Of a stretch of DNA of 64,000 bases, positions 36,900 to 44,984 are shown piece by piece; the stretch's first letter is position 1; each line of letters begins with the position of its first letter. Source of the DNA: Sphingopyxis sp. OAS728. Its GTDB lineage: Bacteria; Pseudomonadota; Alphaproteobacteria; Sphingomonadales; Sphingomonadaceae. The translations under genes were made by a program, and so were the position numbers. The stretch covers positions 1 through 64,000 of the forward strand of contig NZ_JADBDT010000001.1 in the NCBI RefSeq assembly GCF_014873485.1, read 5' to 3'. Below the pieces are notes generated by a model. The model was given only the letters and a program-made list of their open reading frames with translations, searched no databases and had not been told where the DNA came from.

Positions 36900-36906
36900 G
36901 GAACAT

Positions 36907-36946
36907 GAAAGGGCCGCACCGCTCGACCGAGCGGTGCGGCCCTTTC
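36907..36946. terminator. Perfect 19-bp-arm bidirectional terminator
   Basis: Arms 36907-36925 and 36928-36946 are exact reverse complements. The A-tract at one end and T-tract at the other (CCCTTTCTATTTGTCTTT) give a U-run in both directions. It lies between the convergent TonB receptor and deacetylase genes and is the clearest intrinsic terminator in the window. Confidence 0.9.
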
Positions 36947-36955
36947 TATTTGTCT

Positions 36956-37963
36956 TTAGAAGCCCGAGAGAAACGCGGCGACATTCTTGCCAAGATCGCC
37001 GACGGCATAGCCGCCTTCCATCACGATCAGCGTCGGAACACCAAGCGCCGAGATGCGCCCCGCCAGTTCGGCATAATCGTGGCGTTCGAGCGCGAAGCTG
37101 GAAATCGGGTCACTGCTGTGCGTGTCGGCGCCGAAGGACAGGATCAGCAACTTCGCGCCCCAATTCGAAATCGCCGCGAGCGCGGTTTCGAGCGCGGGCG
37201 CATAGCTTCGTCCATCGGTGCCGCGGGGCAAGGGGAGGTTGAGCGTTGCTCCTTCGCCCGCGCCTTCGCCGGTCTCGTCGGCATGGCCCCAGTAAAAGGG
37301 GTAATCGGTGCGCGGGTCGGCATGGATCGAGACGAAGAAGATGTCCGGATCTTCGTAGAAGATATCCTGCGTGCCATTGCCGTGGTGATAGTCGATGTCG
37401 AGCACCGCAACCGGACCGAGGCCGCGCGCGTGCGCCTCGCGCGCGGCGATTGCGGCGTTGTTGAGGTAGCAATAGCCGCCCATATAGTCGCGGCCGGCAT
37501 GGTGGCCGGGCGGGCGGCACAAGGCGAAGGCATGCGCCTCGCCGCTGGTCGCGAGATGGTCGAGCGCGGTGAGCGCGCCCTGCGCGGACCAATAGGCCGA
37601 TTCCCAGGTTCCTGCCGCAATCGGCGTTCCCGCGTCATAGCTATACGCGCCAAGGTCGGCATCGATGCGCCCGAAGCTCAACGGACGGCGGCGCCGGACC
37701 GGGAAGGTGTAGCCGATCGCATCGCCGCTGCGTCCCGCCGCGAGCCAGTCGCGATGCGCGCGTTCGAGGAAGGCGAGATAGCCGGCGTCATGCACCGCGA
37801 GCAGTGGCGCCATGCCGAAATCGCGAACCGGACGCCAATCGCTGAAGGCTTCGACGATCGAGCGCGGGCGTTCGACATTTTCCGCATAAGGCACCCAGTC
37901 GCCATTGTGCAGTTCGCGCAACGGCGCGTGGACGGTCTGGCGGTGGTCGAAGAAATGCTTCAC
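36956..37963 (-). CDS. Histone-deacetylase-like acetylpolyamine amidohydrolase
   Basis: This zinc amidohydrolase probably removes acetyl groups from acetylated polyamines. Class II deacetylase motifs are complete: LCRPPGHHAGRDYMGGYCY, VLDIDYHHGNGTQDIFY with the zinc ligands, and the C-terminal MEGGYAV. The GTG at 37963 overlaps the PaiB stop and yields the family-like N-terminus MKHFFDHRQTVHAP (335 residues). An ATG at 37987 would extend it by eight. Overlap with a PaiB gene supports a polyamine rather than protein substrate. Confidence 0.9.
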   Translation of the reverse strand: MKHFFDHRQTVHAPLRELHNGDWVPYAENVERPRSIVEAFSDWRPVRDFGMAPLLAVHDAGYLAFLERAHRDWLAAGRSGDAIGYTFPVRRRRPLSFGRIDADLGAYSYDAGTPIAAGTWESAYWSAQGALTALDHLATSGEAHAFALCRPPGHHAGRDYMGGYCYLNNAAIAAREAHARGLGPVAVLDIDYHHGNGTQDIFYEDPDIFFVSIHADPRTDYPFYWGHADETGEGAGEGATLNLPLPRGTDGRSYAPALETALAAISNWGAKLLILSFGADTHSSDPISSFALERHDYAELAGRISALGVPTLIVMEGGYAVGDLGKNVAAFLSGF

Positions 37964-38538
37964 CTCTTGGCCTGTCCTTCCATCCATTTCGCGAGCGTCC
38001 GGTCGCTATGGCCGGCGACGATCTCGGCAAAGACCTGCGCGCTCTCATCCTGCCCCAGCTTGAAACTGTGTTCGGTCGAGCGGACATGGGCGCGAAAGGC
38101 GATGATCTGATCGAGCATCGCCTCATAGCGCGCGCCGAGGCTGGCTGTCGACCAGGTGCCGCCTTCCGTTTTCGCGACCAGCTGCTCGACCGCCTCGCGC
38201 GTTTCGGCGCCGACGAACTCGACTTCGACGATAAAGCGGAGCACCGCATAATTCCACGTCGGCGCCCAGTCGGACTTGGAAACCAACGCCGTCGGAACAT
38301 GGCCCGCCGGGCCGTTGAACAGGATCAGGCCGCCGGGGTTCGCGCGGAAATCGGCGACTAGCGCATTACGCAGCGCGCAATGGCCAATCAGCGCAATCAC
38401 CCTGCCTTCATCGTCGGTCTCGGCGATCAGCGGTAACGGGCTGGCATGGAACGCGCCCGATATCACCCATGCGAGCGGATATTCGGCGATCAGCCGGCCG
38501 ATATCCGGTGCGCCGCGCGGTTCGTACAGACTGGTCAT
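37960..38538 (-). CDS. PaiB-family FMN-binding protein
   Basis: The 192-residue protein belongs to the PaiB/flavin-reductase-like split-barrel family: FHASPLPLIAE, IGHCALRNALVADF, GPAGHVPTALV and WNYAVLRF are characteristic. PaiB was named in Bacillus subtilis beside PaiA, a polyamine acetyltransferase. Here the partner is instead an acetylpolyamine deacetylase, with a GTGA overlap. Both ends overlap neighbours (esterase upstream, deacetylase downstream). Whether it is a regulator or an FMN enzyme is unsettled. Confidence 0.88.
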   Translation of the reverse strand: MTSLYEPRGAPDIGRLIAEYPLAWVISGAFHASPLPLIAETDDEGRVIALIGHCALRNALVADFRANPGGLILFNGPAGHVPTALVSKSDWAPTWNYAVLRFIVEVEFVGAETREAVEQLVAKTEGGTWSTASLGARYEAMLDQIIAFRAHVRSTEHSFKLGQDESAQVFAEIVAGHSDRTLAKWMEGQAKR

Positions 38539-39491
38539 ACCCCTATGATCTCACCTATCCATGTCGCCTGATGGTCGAGCGCCCGCGCCGCGATGGGCGC
38601 AATCGATACTGCCTCCAGAAAGCTGTGTGTCGCGCCCTGATAGGTGACCGCGCGCGTCGGCACGCCGGCTTCCTCAAGCTTGCTTGCGAAGCCATGGTTG
38701 CAATCGGCCAATATGTCGCACTCGGCAATGGCGAGGAAGGCGGGCGGCAGGCCGGTCAGGTCGGCGCGGAGCGGCGCGACCAGAGGGTCGGTGAGCTGGT
38801 CGGGGCCATCGACATAGGACGCCCAAAAGGCATCCATTTCGTCGGCTTCGAGCGAATAGTCGCCGTCGCCGAAGCGGGCATAGCTTGGCGTTCGCTCGGG
38901 CGCGAAGGCGCCGTAATTGAGCAGCATCGCGGCGGGTAGCGGGCGACCGCGCTGACGCTGCAGCAGGCAGGTCGCGACCGACAGGTTGGCGCCGGCGGAA
39001 TCGCCGCCGATCAGCACGCGGTCCGCGTCGAGGTCCAGCGCATCCGCCTGCGTTGCGATCCAGTCGAGCGCCGCGGCGCATTCCTCCAGCGCGACGGGGA
39101 ACTTGTTTTCGGGAGACAGGCTGTAATCGATGCCGAGCACTGCGATGCCCGCGCGCGCGGCATATTCGCGCATCAGCCGGTCGTGCGTGTCGATGCTGAA
39201 CAAGGTCCAGCCCCCTCCGTGGATATAGAGCATGACGGGCAGCTTTGCGCCCTCGACGGGGCGGTGGAGGCGCAGCCGCACGCCGCCCATGTCCATTTCG
39301 CGGCTCTCCGCCATTATCGGGCCACCTTCGCGCCACGGCGTACGCACCTTTTCGGCGACTTGGCGGCGGACCGCCATGCTCGCACCCGCCGGTGCACCAT
39401 GTTCGACGTAGGCCGCGTTGATCGCATCGACAAAGCGCCGGACATCGGGGTCGGCCATGTCGTCCTGCACGGAGCTCAAGCCCTTGGGCAT
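38535..39491 (-). CDS. Alpha/beta hydrolase, hormone-sensitive-lipase type
   Basis: This esterase has the oxyanion motif YIHGGGW, the nucleophile elbow GGDSAGAN, an Asp in AECDILAD and a His in GATHSFLEA, which make up the HSL-family triad. I favour the ATG at 39491 (318 residues), with AAGGA upstream, over 39551. The end overlaps paiB by four bases. It is divergent from an AraC regulator that may control it. The natural ester is unknown. Confidence 0.9.
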   Translation of the reverse strand: MPKGLSSVQDDMADPDVRRFVDAINAAYVEHGAPAGASMAVRRQVAEKVRTPWREGGPIMAESREMDMGGVRLRLHRPVEGAKLPVMLYIHGGGWTLFSIDTHDRLMREYAARAGIAVLGIDYSLSPENKFPVALEECAAALDWIATQADALDLDADRVLIGGDSAGANLSVATCLLQRQRGRPLPAAMLLNYGAFAPERTPSYARFGDGDYSLEADEMDAFWASYVDGPDQLTDPLVAPLRADLTGLPPAFLAIAECDILADCNHGFASKLEEAGVPTRAVTYQGATHSFLEAVSIAPIAARALDHQATWIGEIIGV

Positions 39492-39588
39492 ATAAGGTAT
39501 ATCCTTCTCGAAACGATCCTTGCTCGCCTGATAGCTTTTACACGTCCGCATCTATCGCCCAATCGGGCCAATCACCGCACCGGACAGG

Positions 39589-39618
39589 CCAGTGGGCGCA
39601 TCTTGACTGGTCAGTGGG
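39589..39618. promoter_or_regulatory. Tandem direct repeat, candidate AraC binding site
   Basis: CCAGTGGG (39589-39596) and TCAGTGGG (39611-39618) recur with a 22-bp period. Similar flanks (GACAGG and GACTGG) extend the match to about 14 bp. Two direct repeats about 21-22 bp apart on one DNA face is the usual site plan for AraC-family regulators. The site lies between the divergent esterase and AraC genes. Confidence 0.5.
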
Positions 39619-39667
39619 GAGTGCGGCCTATATTGTGCGATTGTCTGATACTTGTAAGGATTGGGCC

Positions 39668-40426
39668 GTGAAGCATAGCGTCGATGTCCTGACGAACGAA
39701 CGCCCGGTCATGGCGCTGCAGGATGAATATCCGGCCGGCTTCATCGATCCGATGCACAGCCACGACCATATCCAGATCCTCTATGCCTCGGCCGGCGTGA
39801 TGTCGGTTCGGACCCCCGAGACGAGTTTCGTGATCCCGCCGCAGCGCGCAGTGTGGCTCCCCGCGGGGACGCGGCACGAGGTCGCGTGCCGCGGCCCGGT
39901 GTCGCTCCGGACGCTTTATATGCCGTGCGAAGACCGAAAACATGAGAAGGAATGCCGCGTCTTCGAGGTGTCGAACCTCGTCAAATCGCTGATCCTCGAA
40001 GTTGTCGATTTCCCCGCGCTGTACGACATCAACGGGCGCGAGGGGCGGATCATCACGCTGTTGCTCGACGAGATCGGACGGATGCCCAACGCGCCCTATC
40101 AGGTGTCGATGCCATCGAACCCGCGCCTGCTCCGCGTTTGCAACGCGATCATCGCCGACCCGTCGGACCCGCGCGACATCGACGACTGGGCGGCGCTCGC
40201 GGCGATGGGACGGCGGACCTTCACCCGCAGCTTCAAGCAGGAAACGGGGATGGGGCTTGCGGTGTGGCGCCAGCAGGTGCGGTTGATGGAGGCGCTCTCG
40301 CTGCTCGCTGCGGGGGCGTCGATTACGCAGGTCACTTATGACGTCGGTTACGACAGCCCGAGCGGGTTCGCCGCCATGTTCCGCCGCGCCTTCGGTGTGC
40401 CGCCGAGCCAATATCTGAAGCACTGA
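39668..40426 (+). CDS. AraC-family transcriptional regulator with cupin sensor
   Basis: The 252-residue protein has an N-terminal cupin sensor (HSHDHIQILYASAGVM and AVWLPAGTRHEV). Its C-terminal double helix-turn-helix holds the MGRRTFTRSFKQETGM and YDSPSGFAAMFRRAFGVPPSQY signatures. The GTG at 39668 has AAGGA at 39656-39660, seven bases upstream, which decides the start. It probably controls the divergent esterase/PaiB/deacetylase operon. Confidence 0.92.
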   Translation: MKHSVDVLTNERPVMALQDEYPAGFIDPMHSHDHIQILYASAGVMSVRTPETSFVIPPQRAVWLPAGTRHEVACRGPVSLRTLYMPCEDRKHEKECRVFEVSNLVKSLILEVVDFPALYDINGREGRIITLLLDEIGRMPNAPYQVSMPSNPRLLRVCNAIIADPSDPRDIDDWAALAAMGRRTFTRSFKQETGMGLAVWRQQVRLMEALSLLAAGASITQVTYDVGYDSPSGFAAMFRRAFGVPPSQYLKH

Positions 40427-40444
40427 CCGAGCGGCCGTGACCCG

Positions 40445-40867
40445 CTAGTTCGCGCGGGTCCAGATTTTTGTACGGCAGAAAAAGGCAACGCAGCCTTTCA
40501 GTTCGAGCTTGCCGTTCGGGAGCAGCTTCAGCTGTCCCTTTGACGCGCCGTCGCCCGATTCCGGGTCATAGACCGGCCCGCCTTTCCACTCGGTCGGACC
40601 GCCGGTGAAGCCGTTGAGCACCACAAGGCCTTTCAGCTTGCGCTGGCGCAGCTTCGCGTCCGAATTGCGTTCGTCGCGAAGGTCGGGGTTCGCACGGAGC
40701 CGCTTGGCGTCGATGACCCGGCCGCACAGTGCCTTGCCGCAGCGATAGATCTCGACGCGCCCACCCTCGCTGCCCGTCGCCCAGATGCCGGTAATATCGG
40801 CCGCAAAGGCCGCGCCGGGCATGGCGAAGGCCGCCGCCGTAACGAAGGTGAGGGCGAACCGCTTCAT
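40445..40867 (-). CDS. DUF2147 secreted protein
   Basis: The 140-residue protein has a signal peptide (about 1-22) and the DUF2147 core: GIWATGSEGGRVEIYRCG, then LKGLVVLNGF and a closing beta strand LELKGCVAFFCRTKIW. Four cysteines in two pairs (YRCGKALCG, KGCVAFFC) may form periplasmic disulfides. It overlaps the upstream hydrolase stop in an ATGA junction. The family has no assigned function. Confidence 0.85.
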   Translation of the reverse strand: MKRFALTFVTAAAFAMPGAAFAADITGIWATGSEGGRVEIYRCGKALCGRVIDAKRLRANPDLRDERNSDAKLRQRKLKGLVVLNGFTGGPTEWKGGPVYDPESGDGASKGQLKLLPNGKLELKGCVAFFCRTKIWTRAN

Positions 40868-41721
40868 ACGGCGATCGCCTTCGGCTTTGCGGCTTCGAGC
40901 AAATGCAGCGCCTCTTCGAGCAGCCCTCGGTCGTCGACTTCCCATGGATGGAATCCCGGCTTCATGTAGGTGAAGACGCCACGTAATAGCGCGCGCATCA
41001 AGCCGTGACGACCATAAAGCCAGGCGAGCAGCACTTTCCACGTCGCCCAGTCGTTGCGCCCGTCCTGGCGCAGCAGGTCGGCGGTGTTGCGAAAGATGAC
41101 ATAGTGGAAACGCATCGTCGTGACGCACATCACCGTGCTGCGCTTGAGCCAGCGGCGCAGCGGGGTCATCGCGCGCGCGGCGTGAAGATAGGTGTCGAAC
41201 GCCACCGCCTTATGCTCGATTTCCTCGATCGCGTGCCAGCGCCACAGTAGCTGCGCTTCTTCCGACGCGCCGCCGAGATGCTCGGGGTTCGCGAGCGCAT
41301 CGTGCGCGAGCGCCGCGGTGAAATGTTCGAGCGCGCAGGTTGCGGCGAGCTGCTGGATCGGCGAGCGGCGCTTTGCCCAAGCGATGGTGCGGCGCGCGCG
41401 ATCCTCGGCCGACGCGATATCGAAACCCGCATCCTCGGCTTGGCGGTTGAACACGACATGCTCGCGGGTGTGCATCGATTCCTGATACAGAAAATCGTCG
41501 ATCTGCCCGCGCAGCGGCTGCGGCGTGCCCTCGCGATAATGGCGGACCGCGGTCATGAAGAATTTCTCGCCGACCGGGAAGGTTGACGATAGCGCGTTGA
41601 AAAAGGCGGTGCGGCCGGGGTCGCCGCTGTGCCACCAGCGCGGCGGCGGCGTCTCGCGACCGAATTTCAGGTCGCGCTTTTCGATCCGGATATCGGCGGG
41701 CGTGTGGAGGGGCGTGGGCAT
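40864..41721 (-). CDS. Metal-dependent hydrolase of the PF10118 type
   Basis: The 285-residue, mostly helical protein carries spaced Glu/His motifs: YQESMHTREHVVF, CALEHFTAALA and WHAIEEIEHKAVAFD. These look like a four-helix di-iron or other two-metal centre. This matches the bacterial family annotated as predicted metal-dependent hydrolase. The reaction is unknown. It lies downstream of a TetR-type operator and is divergent from a TetR gene, so it may be inducible by a small hydrophobic compound. Confidence 0.8.
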   Translation of the reverse strand: MPTPLHTPADIRIEKRDLKFGRETPPPRWWHSGDPGRTAFFNALSSTFPVGEKFFMTAVRHYREGTPQPLRGQIDDFLYQESMHTREHVVFNRQAEDAGFDIASAEDRARRTIAWAKRRSPIQQLAATCALEHFTAALAHDALANPEHLGGASEEAQLLWRWHAIEEIEHKAVAFDTYLHAARAMTPLRRWLKRSTVMCVTTMRFHYVIFRNTADLLRQDGRNDWATWKVLLAWLYGRHGLMRALLRGVFTYMKPGFHPWEVDDRGLLEEALHLLEAAKPKAIAV

Positions 41722-41746
41722 CGTGCAACCTTTCAGCGACTCAAGT

Positions 41747-41764
41747 TACATTAACATCAATGTA
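41747..41764. promoter_or_regulatory. Perfect inverted repeat, candidate TetR operator
   Basis: TACATT (41747-41752) and AATGTA (41759-41764) are perfect inverted arms with a 6-bp spacer, lying in an AT-rich patch. It is 25 bp upstream of the hydrolase start and in the region divergent from the TetR gene, as expected for a self-regulated TetR pair. Confidence 0.6.
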
Positions 41765-41898
41765 TATATAGCTACGCGATGCGGGCTGCAAGCTCCGATA
41801 GATTGGTGACAATTCGCGGCGTTCGGCTAAGGCTTTTTCGGCAGAAGGCTTCGCGGGGCGCGACAGCCGCCAAGGCGCGAACGCCAAGGGACGAACGC

Positions 41899-42525
41899 AT
41901 GTATAAACAAGCGCGGCCGCACCAGAAGCGGCGCAAGCGATCGGGCGCGGAGGTGCGCGAGGAGGGGCTCGCCGCGGCGCGGCGCCTGCTTCTCGATGGC
42001 GGCCCCGCGGCGGTGACGCTGGCCAATGTCGGCCACGAAATCGGGATGTCGCACGCGAATGTGCTGCACCATTTCGGATCGGCGGCGGGATTGCAGTCGG
42101 CGCTGATGGGATCGATGGTGAGCGACCTCACCACCGCGCTCGACAATGTCGTCGAGCTTCTCAAGACCGATGCGGCGGCACCGCGCACCGTCGCCGACCG
42201 CGTGTTCGACGCATTCGACAAGGGCGGCGCCGGCCAGCTTGCCGCGTGGATCATCCTGTCGGGCGATGTCGAACATCTCGAACCCGTGCGCGAAGCGGTG
42301 CGCGGGCTGGTCGCCGCGATTGTCGGCCAATCGACCGACGATGCGGCGCCCGACCGCGTGCGCGCCGCGGTGCTGATGATGGCGGTCAGCGCCTTCGGCG
42401 ATGCGCTGATCGGGCCGCATGTCCGCGAAATGCTCGATCAGCGCGAAGATGCGATGCGCGACTTGGTTGCGCGCATCCTGCCGTTGTTCCTGATCCCGAC
42501 CGGAATCCCGCCCGCCGCTGCCTGA
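41899..42525 (+). CDS. TetR-family transcriptional regulator
   Basis: The 208-residue protein has an N-terminal helix-turn-helix (VTLANVGHEIGMSHANVLHHFGS) and a helical ligand domain. I choose the ATG at 41899, which has AAGGGA seven bases upstream. The longer frame from 41779 runs through the operator region. The adjacent operator and divergent hydrolase suggest a local repressor. The ligand is unknown. Confidence 0.9.
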   Translation: MYKQARPHQKRRKRSGAEVREEGLAAARRLLLDGGPAAVTLANVGHEIGMSHANVLHHFGSAAGLQSALMGSMVSDLTTALDNVVELLKTDAAAPRTVADRVFDAFDKGGAGQLAAWIILSGDVEHLEPVREAVRGLVAAIVGQSTDDAAPDRVRAAVLMMAVSAFGDALIGPHVREMLDQREDAMRDLVARILPLFLIPTGIPPAAA

Positions 42526-42541
42526 ACGGCTGCGCTATTCG

Positions 42542-43021
42542 TTAGCCGGCGCGGCCACGGCCCTCGGTCGTCCGCGCCCATTCGGCGAGATCGCCGTGGC
42601 GCTTGATCGTCTTGAGGCACACCACGGTCTTGAGCCGCTGGACGCCCGGCAGCTTCGAGAGATTGTGGCGCAGCAGTTCGTCGAGATGGTCGGCCGACCG
42701 CGAAAAGATTTTGAGCAGATAGTCGCTCTCGCCCGCAGTCGTGTGGCACTCGACGACGGCGGGATGCGCGAGCACCGCGGCCTCGAAATCGGTATGCGCA
42801 TCGAAGCGGATTTGCACTTCGACGAAGCTTTGGACGGCGAGGCCGATCGCGAGCGGATCGATCCGCGCGGCATATCCTTCGATGACGCCGCTTTCCTCGA
42901 GATTTTTCACGCGCGACCAGCAGGGCGATTTGGACAGGCCGACCTGCTCGCCCAGATCGGCGAAGGATTGCCGCCCGTCGCGTTCGAGTTCGGCGACGAT
43001 TTTCCAGTCGAGCTTGTCCAT
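42542..43021 (-). CDS. Lrp/AsnC-family regulator of the aromatic amino acid operon
   Basis: The 159-residue protein has an N-terminal helix-turn-helix (MDKLDWKIVAELERDGR, then LGEQVGLSKSPCWSRVKNLEE) and a C-terminal RAM/AsnC sensing domain (HPAVVECHTTAGESDYLLKI). It is divergent from phhA with an inverted repeat between them. Control of the phenylalanine/tryptophan degradation operon in response to an aromatic amino acid is likely. The start at 43021 gives the normal family N-terminus. Confidence 0.92.
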   Translation of the reverse strand: MDKLDWKIVAELERDGRQSFADLGEQVGLSKSPCWSRVKNLEESGVIEGYAARIDPLAIGLAVQSFVEVQIRFDAHTDFEAAVLAHPAVVECHTTAGESDYLLKIFSRSADHLDELLRHNLSKLPGVQRLKTVVCLKTIKRHGDLAEWARTTEGRGRAG

Positions 43022-43096
43022 GCGTTCCGTCCTGAATCGGGTTCCGGCCCTAAAGGGAATGGCGCTTCTTAATTCGCGGAACATTATCCTGCAAAC

Positions 43097-43115
43097 TCGT
43101 TCTTATGTGGAACGA
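43097..43115. promoter_or_regulatory. Palindrome in the lrp-phhA divergent region
   Basis: TCGTTC (43097-43102) and GAACGA (43110-43115) are perfect arms around a 7-bp spacer. The site lies 75 bp upstream of the lrp start and 95 bp upstream of phhA. Size and placement suit a dimeric Lrp/AsnC binding site. Confidence 0.5.
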
Positions 43116-43209
43116 TTGTGGGTTTTCGACGATCTCTTGGCGCGAAATCCGCACAATGTTCGCGCAGTGCCGCGCTATCTCTTGCGCCGAAGGGTTTGGA
43201 GAGAGACCT

Positions 43210-44082
43210 ATGGCCGCGACACATATTTTCGACGCACCGCCCGAAGGTGTCGCGGCCAATTGGACGATGCCGCAGAACTGGGCTGCCTTCACCGCCAAGC
43301 AGCATGAAACTTGGCGGACCTTGTTCGATCGACAGTCGGTCGCGTTGGAGGGGTATGCGTGCCGGTCGTTTCGCGATGGCCTTGGCATTCTGCATAAGCT
43401 GAAGCCCGGCGTTCCCGATTTTGCCGAGCTCAACGCGCTGCTGAAGCCGGCGTCGGGGTGGGAAGTCGTCGCGGTACCCGGCTGGATCCCGAACGAGCCA
43501 TTCTTCGAGCACCTTGCGAACAAGCGCTTTCCTGCCGCGAACTTCGTCCGCCCGCCCGAACAGATCGCTTACAGCGAAGAGCCCGATATGTTTCACGACA
43601 TATTCGGTCATATCCCGATGCTCACCGACCCGGCCTTTTCGGATTTCCTCGTTGCTTATGGCGAAGCGGGATTGCGCGCAGAGAAGCTCGGGGCGTCGGA
43701 CTTTCTCGGGCGCCTGTGGCTCTATACGGTCGAATTCGGCCTCGTGGTCGAGGACGGCGAGCTCCGCGCCTTTGGCGGTGGCCTGATGTCGAGCTTCGCC
43801 GAGACGATATCCGCGCTGACCGCACCCGGACCGCAGCGCATCTGGCTCGATATCGAGCGCGTGATGCGCACACGGTATAATTTCGACGAATATCAGCAGA
43901 CCTATTTCGTCGTGGCGGGTTTCGAGGATTTGCTGCGCGCGACCGAGGAAACCGATTTCGCCAGCATCTACCGGAAAATCGCTGGCGAACCCGCGCTCGA
44001 ACCGGGGGATGTCTGGTGCGGCGATGTCGCTTATGAAGGACGCCTGCCGGCCGCGCCGGCAAGCGGAGAGGCGCTTCTATGA
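43210..44082 (+). CDS. phhA: Phenylalanine-4-hydroxylase
   Basis: PhhA converts phenylalanine to tyrosine with tetrahydrobiopterin and O2. The 290-residue bacterial-type protein has iron ligands His129 and His134 in MFHDIFGHIPML, with Glu175 in YTVEFGLV. The ATG at 43210 follows GGAGAG by six bases. The usual partner phhB (pterin carbinolamine dehydratase) is not adjacent. It is the first gene of an eight-gene operon and overlaps kynA by ATGA. Confidence 0.96.
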   Translation: MAATHIFDAPPEGVAANWTMPQNWAAFTAKQHETWRTLFDRQSVALEGYACRSFRDGLGILHKLKPGVPDFAELNALLKPASGWEVVAVPGWIPNEPFFEHLANKRFPAANFVRPPEQIAYSEEPDMFHDIFGHIPMLTDPAFSDFLVAYGEAGLRAEKLGASDFLGRLWLYTVEFGLVVEDGELRAFGGGLMSSFAETISALTAPGPQRIWLDIERVMRTRYNFDEYQQTYFVVAGFEDLLRATEETDFASIYRKIAGEPALEPGDVWCGDVAYEGRLPAAPASGEALL

Positions 44083-44984
44083 TCAGGCAGACAAGCGACG
44101 GCGGCACCGAAATTTTCGAGACCGAGATCGACGGCGAAACGATCCAGTGGGACAATGGCCTGACCTATGCGCGGCATTTGCAGACCGCGCAGCTTCTCTC
44201 GGCGCAGGTGCCGGTGTCGGACAAGCCCGACGAAATGCTGTTCATCATCATGCACCAGACGATGGAGCTGTGGCTGAAGCTGGTACTCCACGAGGGGCGG
44301 TTGGTTTATGATGCAATCAAGGCCGACCGGCTCGAGATCGCGGGCAAGGGGCTCGACCGCATCGCGACGATCCAGCGGCACATGATCCATAGCTGGGAAG
44401 TGCTCGCGACGCTGACCCCGCACGACTTCCTGACCTTTCGCGGCTTCCTGCGCCGCGCGTCGGGCTTCCAGTCGCAGCAGTATCGCGAGCTGGAATATCT
44501 GCTTGGGAACAAGCGTGAGGATATGATGATCGTCCATAAGGACGACCCACAAGCCACTGAAAGGCTGCGCGCGTCGTTCGAAGCGCCGTCGCTTTATGAC
44601 GAGTTGCTGAAGCTACTCGCGCGGCGCGGTTTCGACATTCCTGCCGATCATCTGGAGCGCGACTGGACCAAGCCTTACGAGGCGTCGGAAGCGGTCGAGA
44701 AGACGTGGCTCGCGATCTACACCCATCCCGAGCGGCACTGGGATCTCTACACGCTCGCCGAGAAGATCACCGCGCTCGAATATTATTTCCAGGAATGGCG
44801 CTTCAAGCACATGAAGACCGTCGCGCGTGTGATCGGGCACAAGCCGGGAACGGGCGGGTCGTCGGGGGTCAATTATCTCGTCAAGGCGCTGAGCCTCAGC
44901 TTCTTCCCCGAACTCTGGTCGATGCGCACCGAGATGACCGCACCGCGTGAAGGCGGCGACTATGCCGAAGGGAAGGGCGCATGA
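44079..44984 (+). CDS. kynA: Tryptophan 2,3-dioxygenase
   Basis: This haem enzyme opens the indole ring of tryptophan to give N-formylkynurenine. The 301-residue product has the family blocks LTYARHLQTAQLL, HQTMELWLK (59-67), FLRRASGFQSQQYRELEYLLG, and the late WRFKHMKTVARVIGHKPGTGGSSG (here read in two parts), which includes the distal substrate loop. It overlaps phhA and kynB by four bases on either side. Confidence 0.97.
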   Translation: MIRQTSDGGTEIFETEIDGETIQWDNGLTYARHLQTAQLLSAQVPVSDKPDEMLFIIMHQTMELWLKLVLHEGRLVYDAIKADRLEIAGKGLDRIATIQRHMIHSWEVLATLTPHDFLTFRGFLRRASGFQSQQYRELEYLLGNKREDMMIVHKDDPQATERLRASFEAPSLYDELLKLLARRGFDIPADHLERDWTKPYEASEAVEKTWLAIYTHPERHWDLYTLAEKITALEYYFQEWRFKHMKTVARVIGHKPGTGGSSGVNYLVKALSLSFFPELWSMRTEMTAPREGGDYAEGKGA

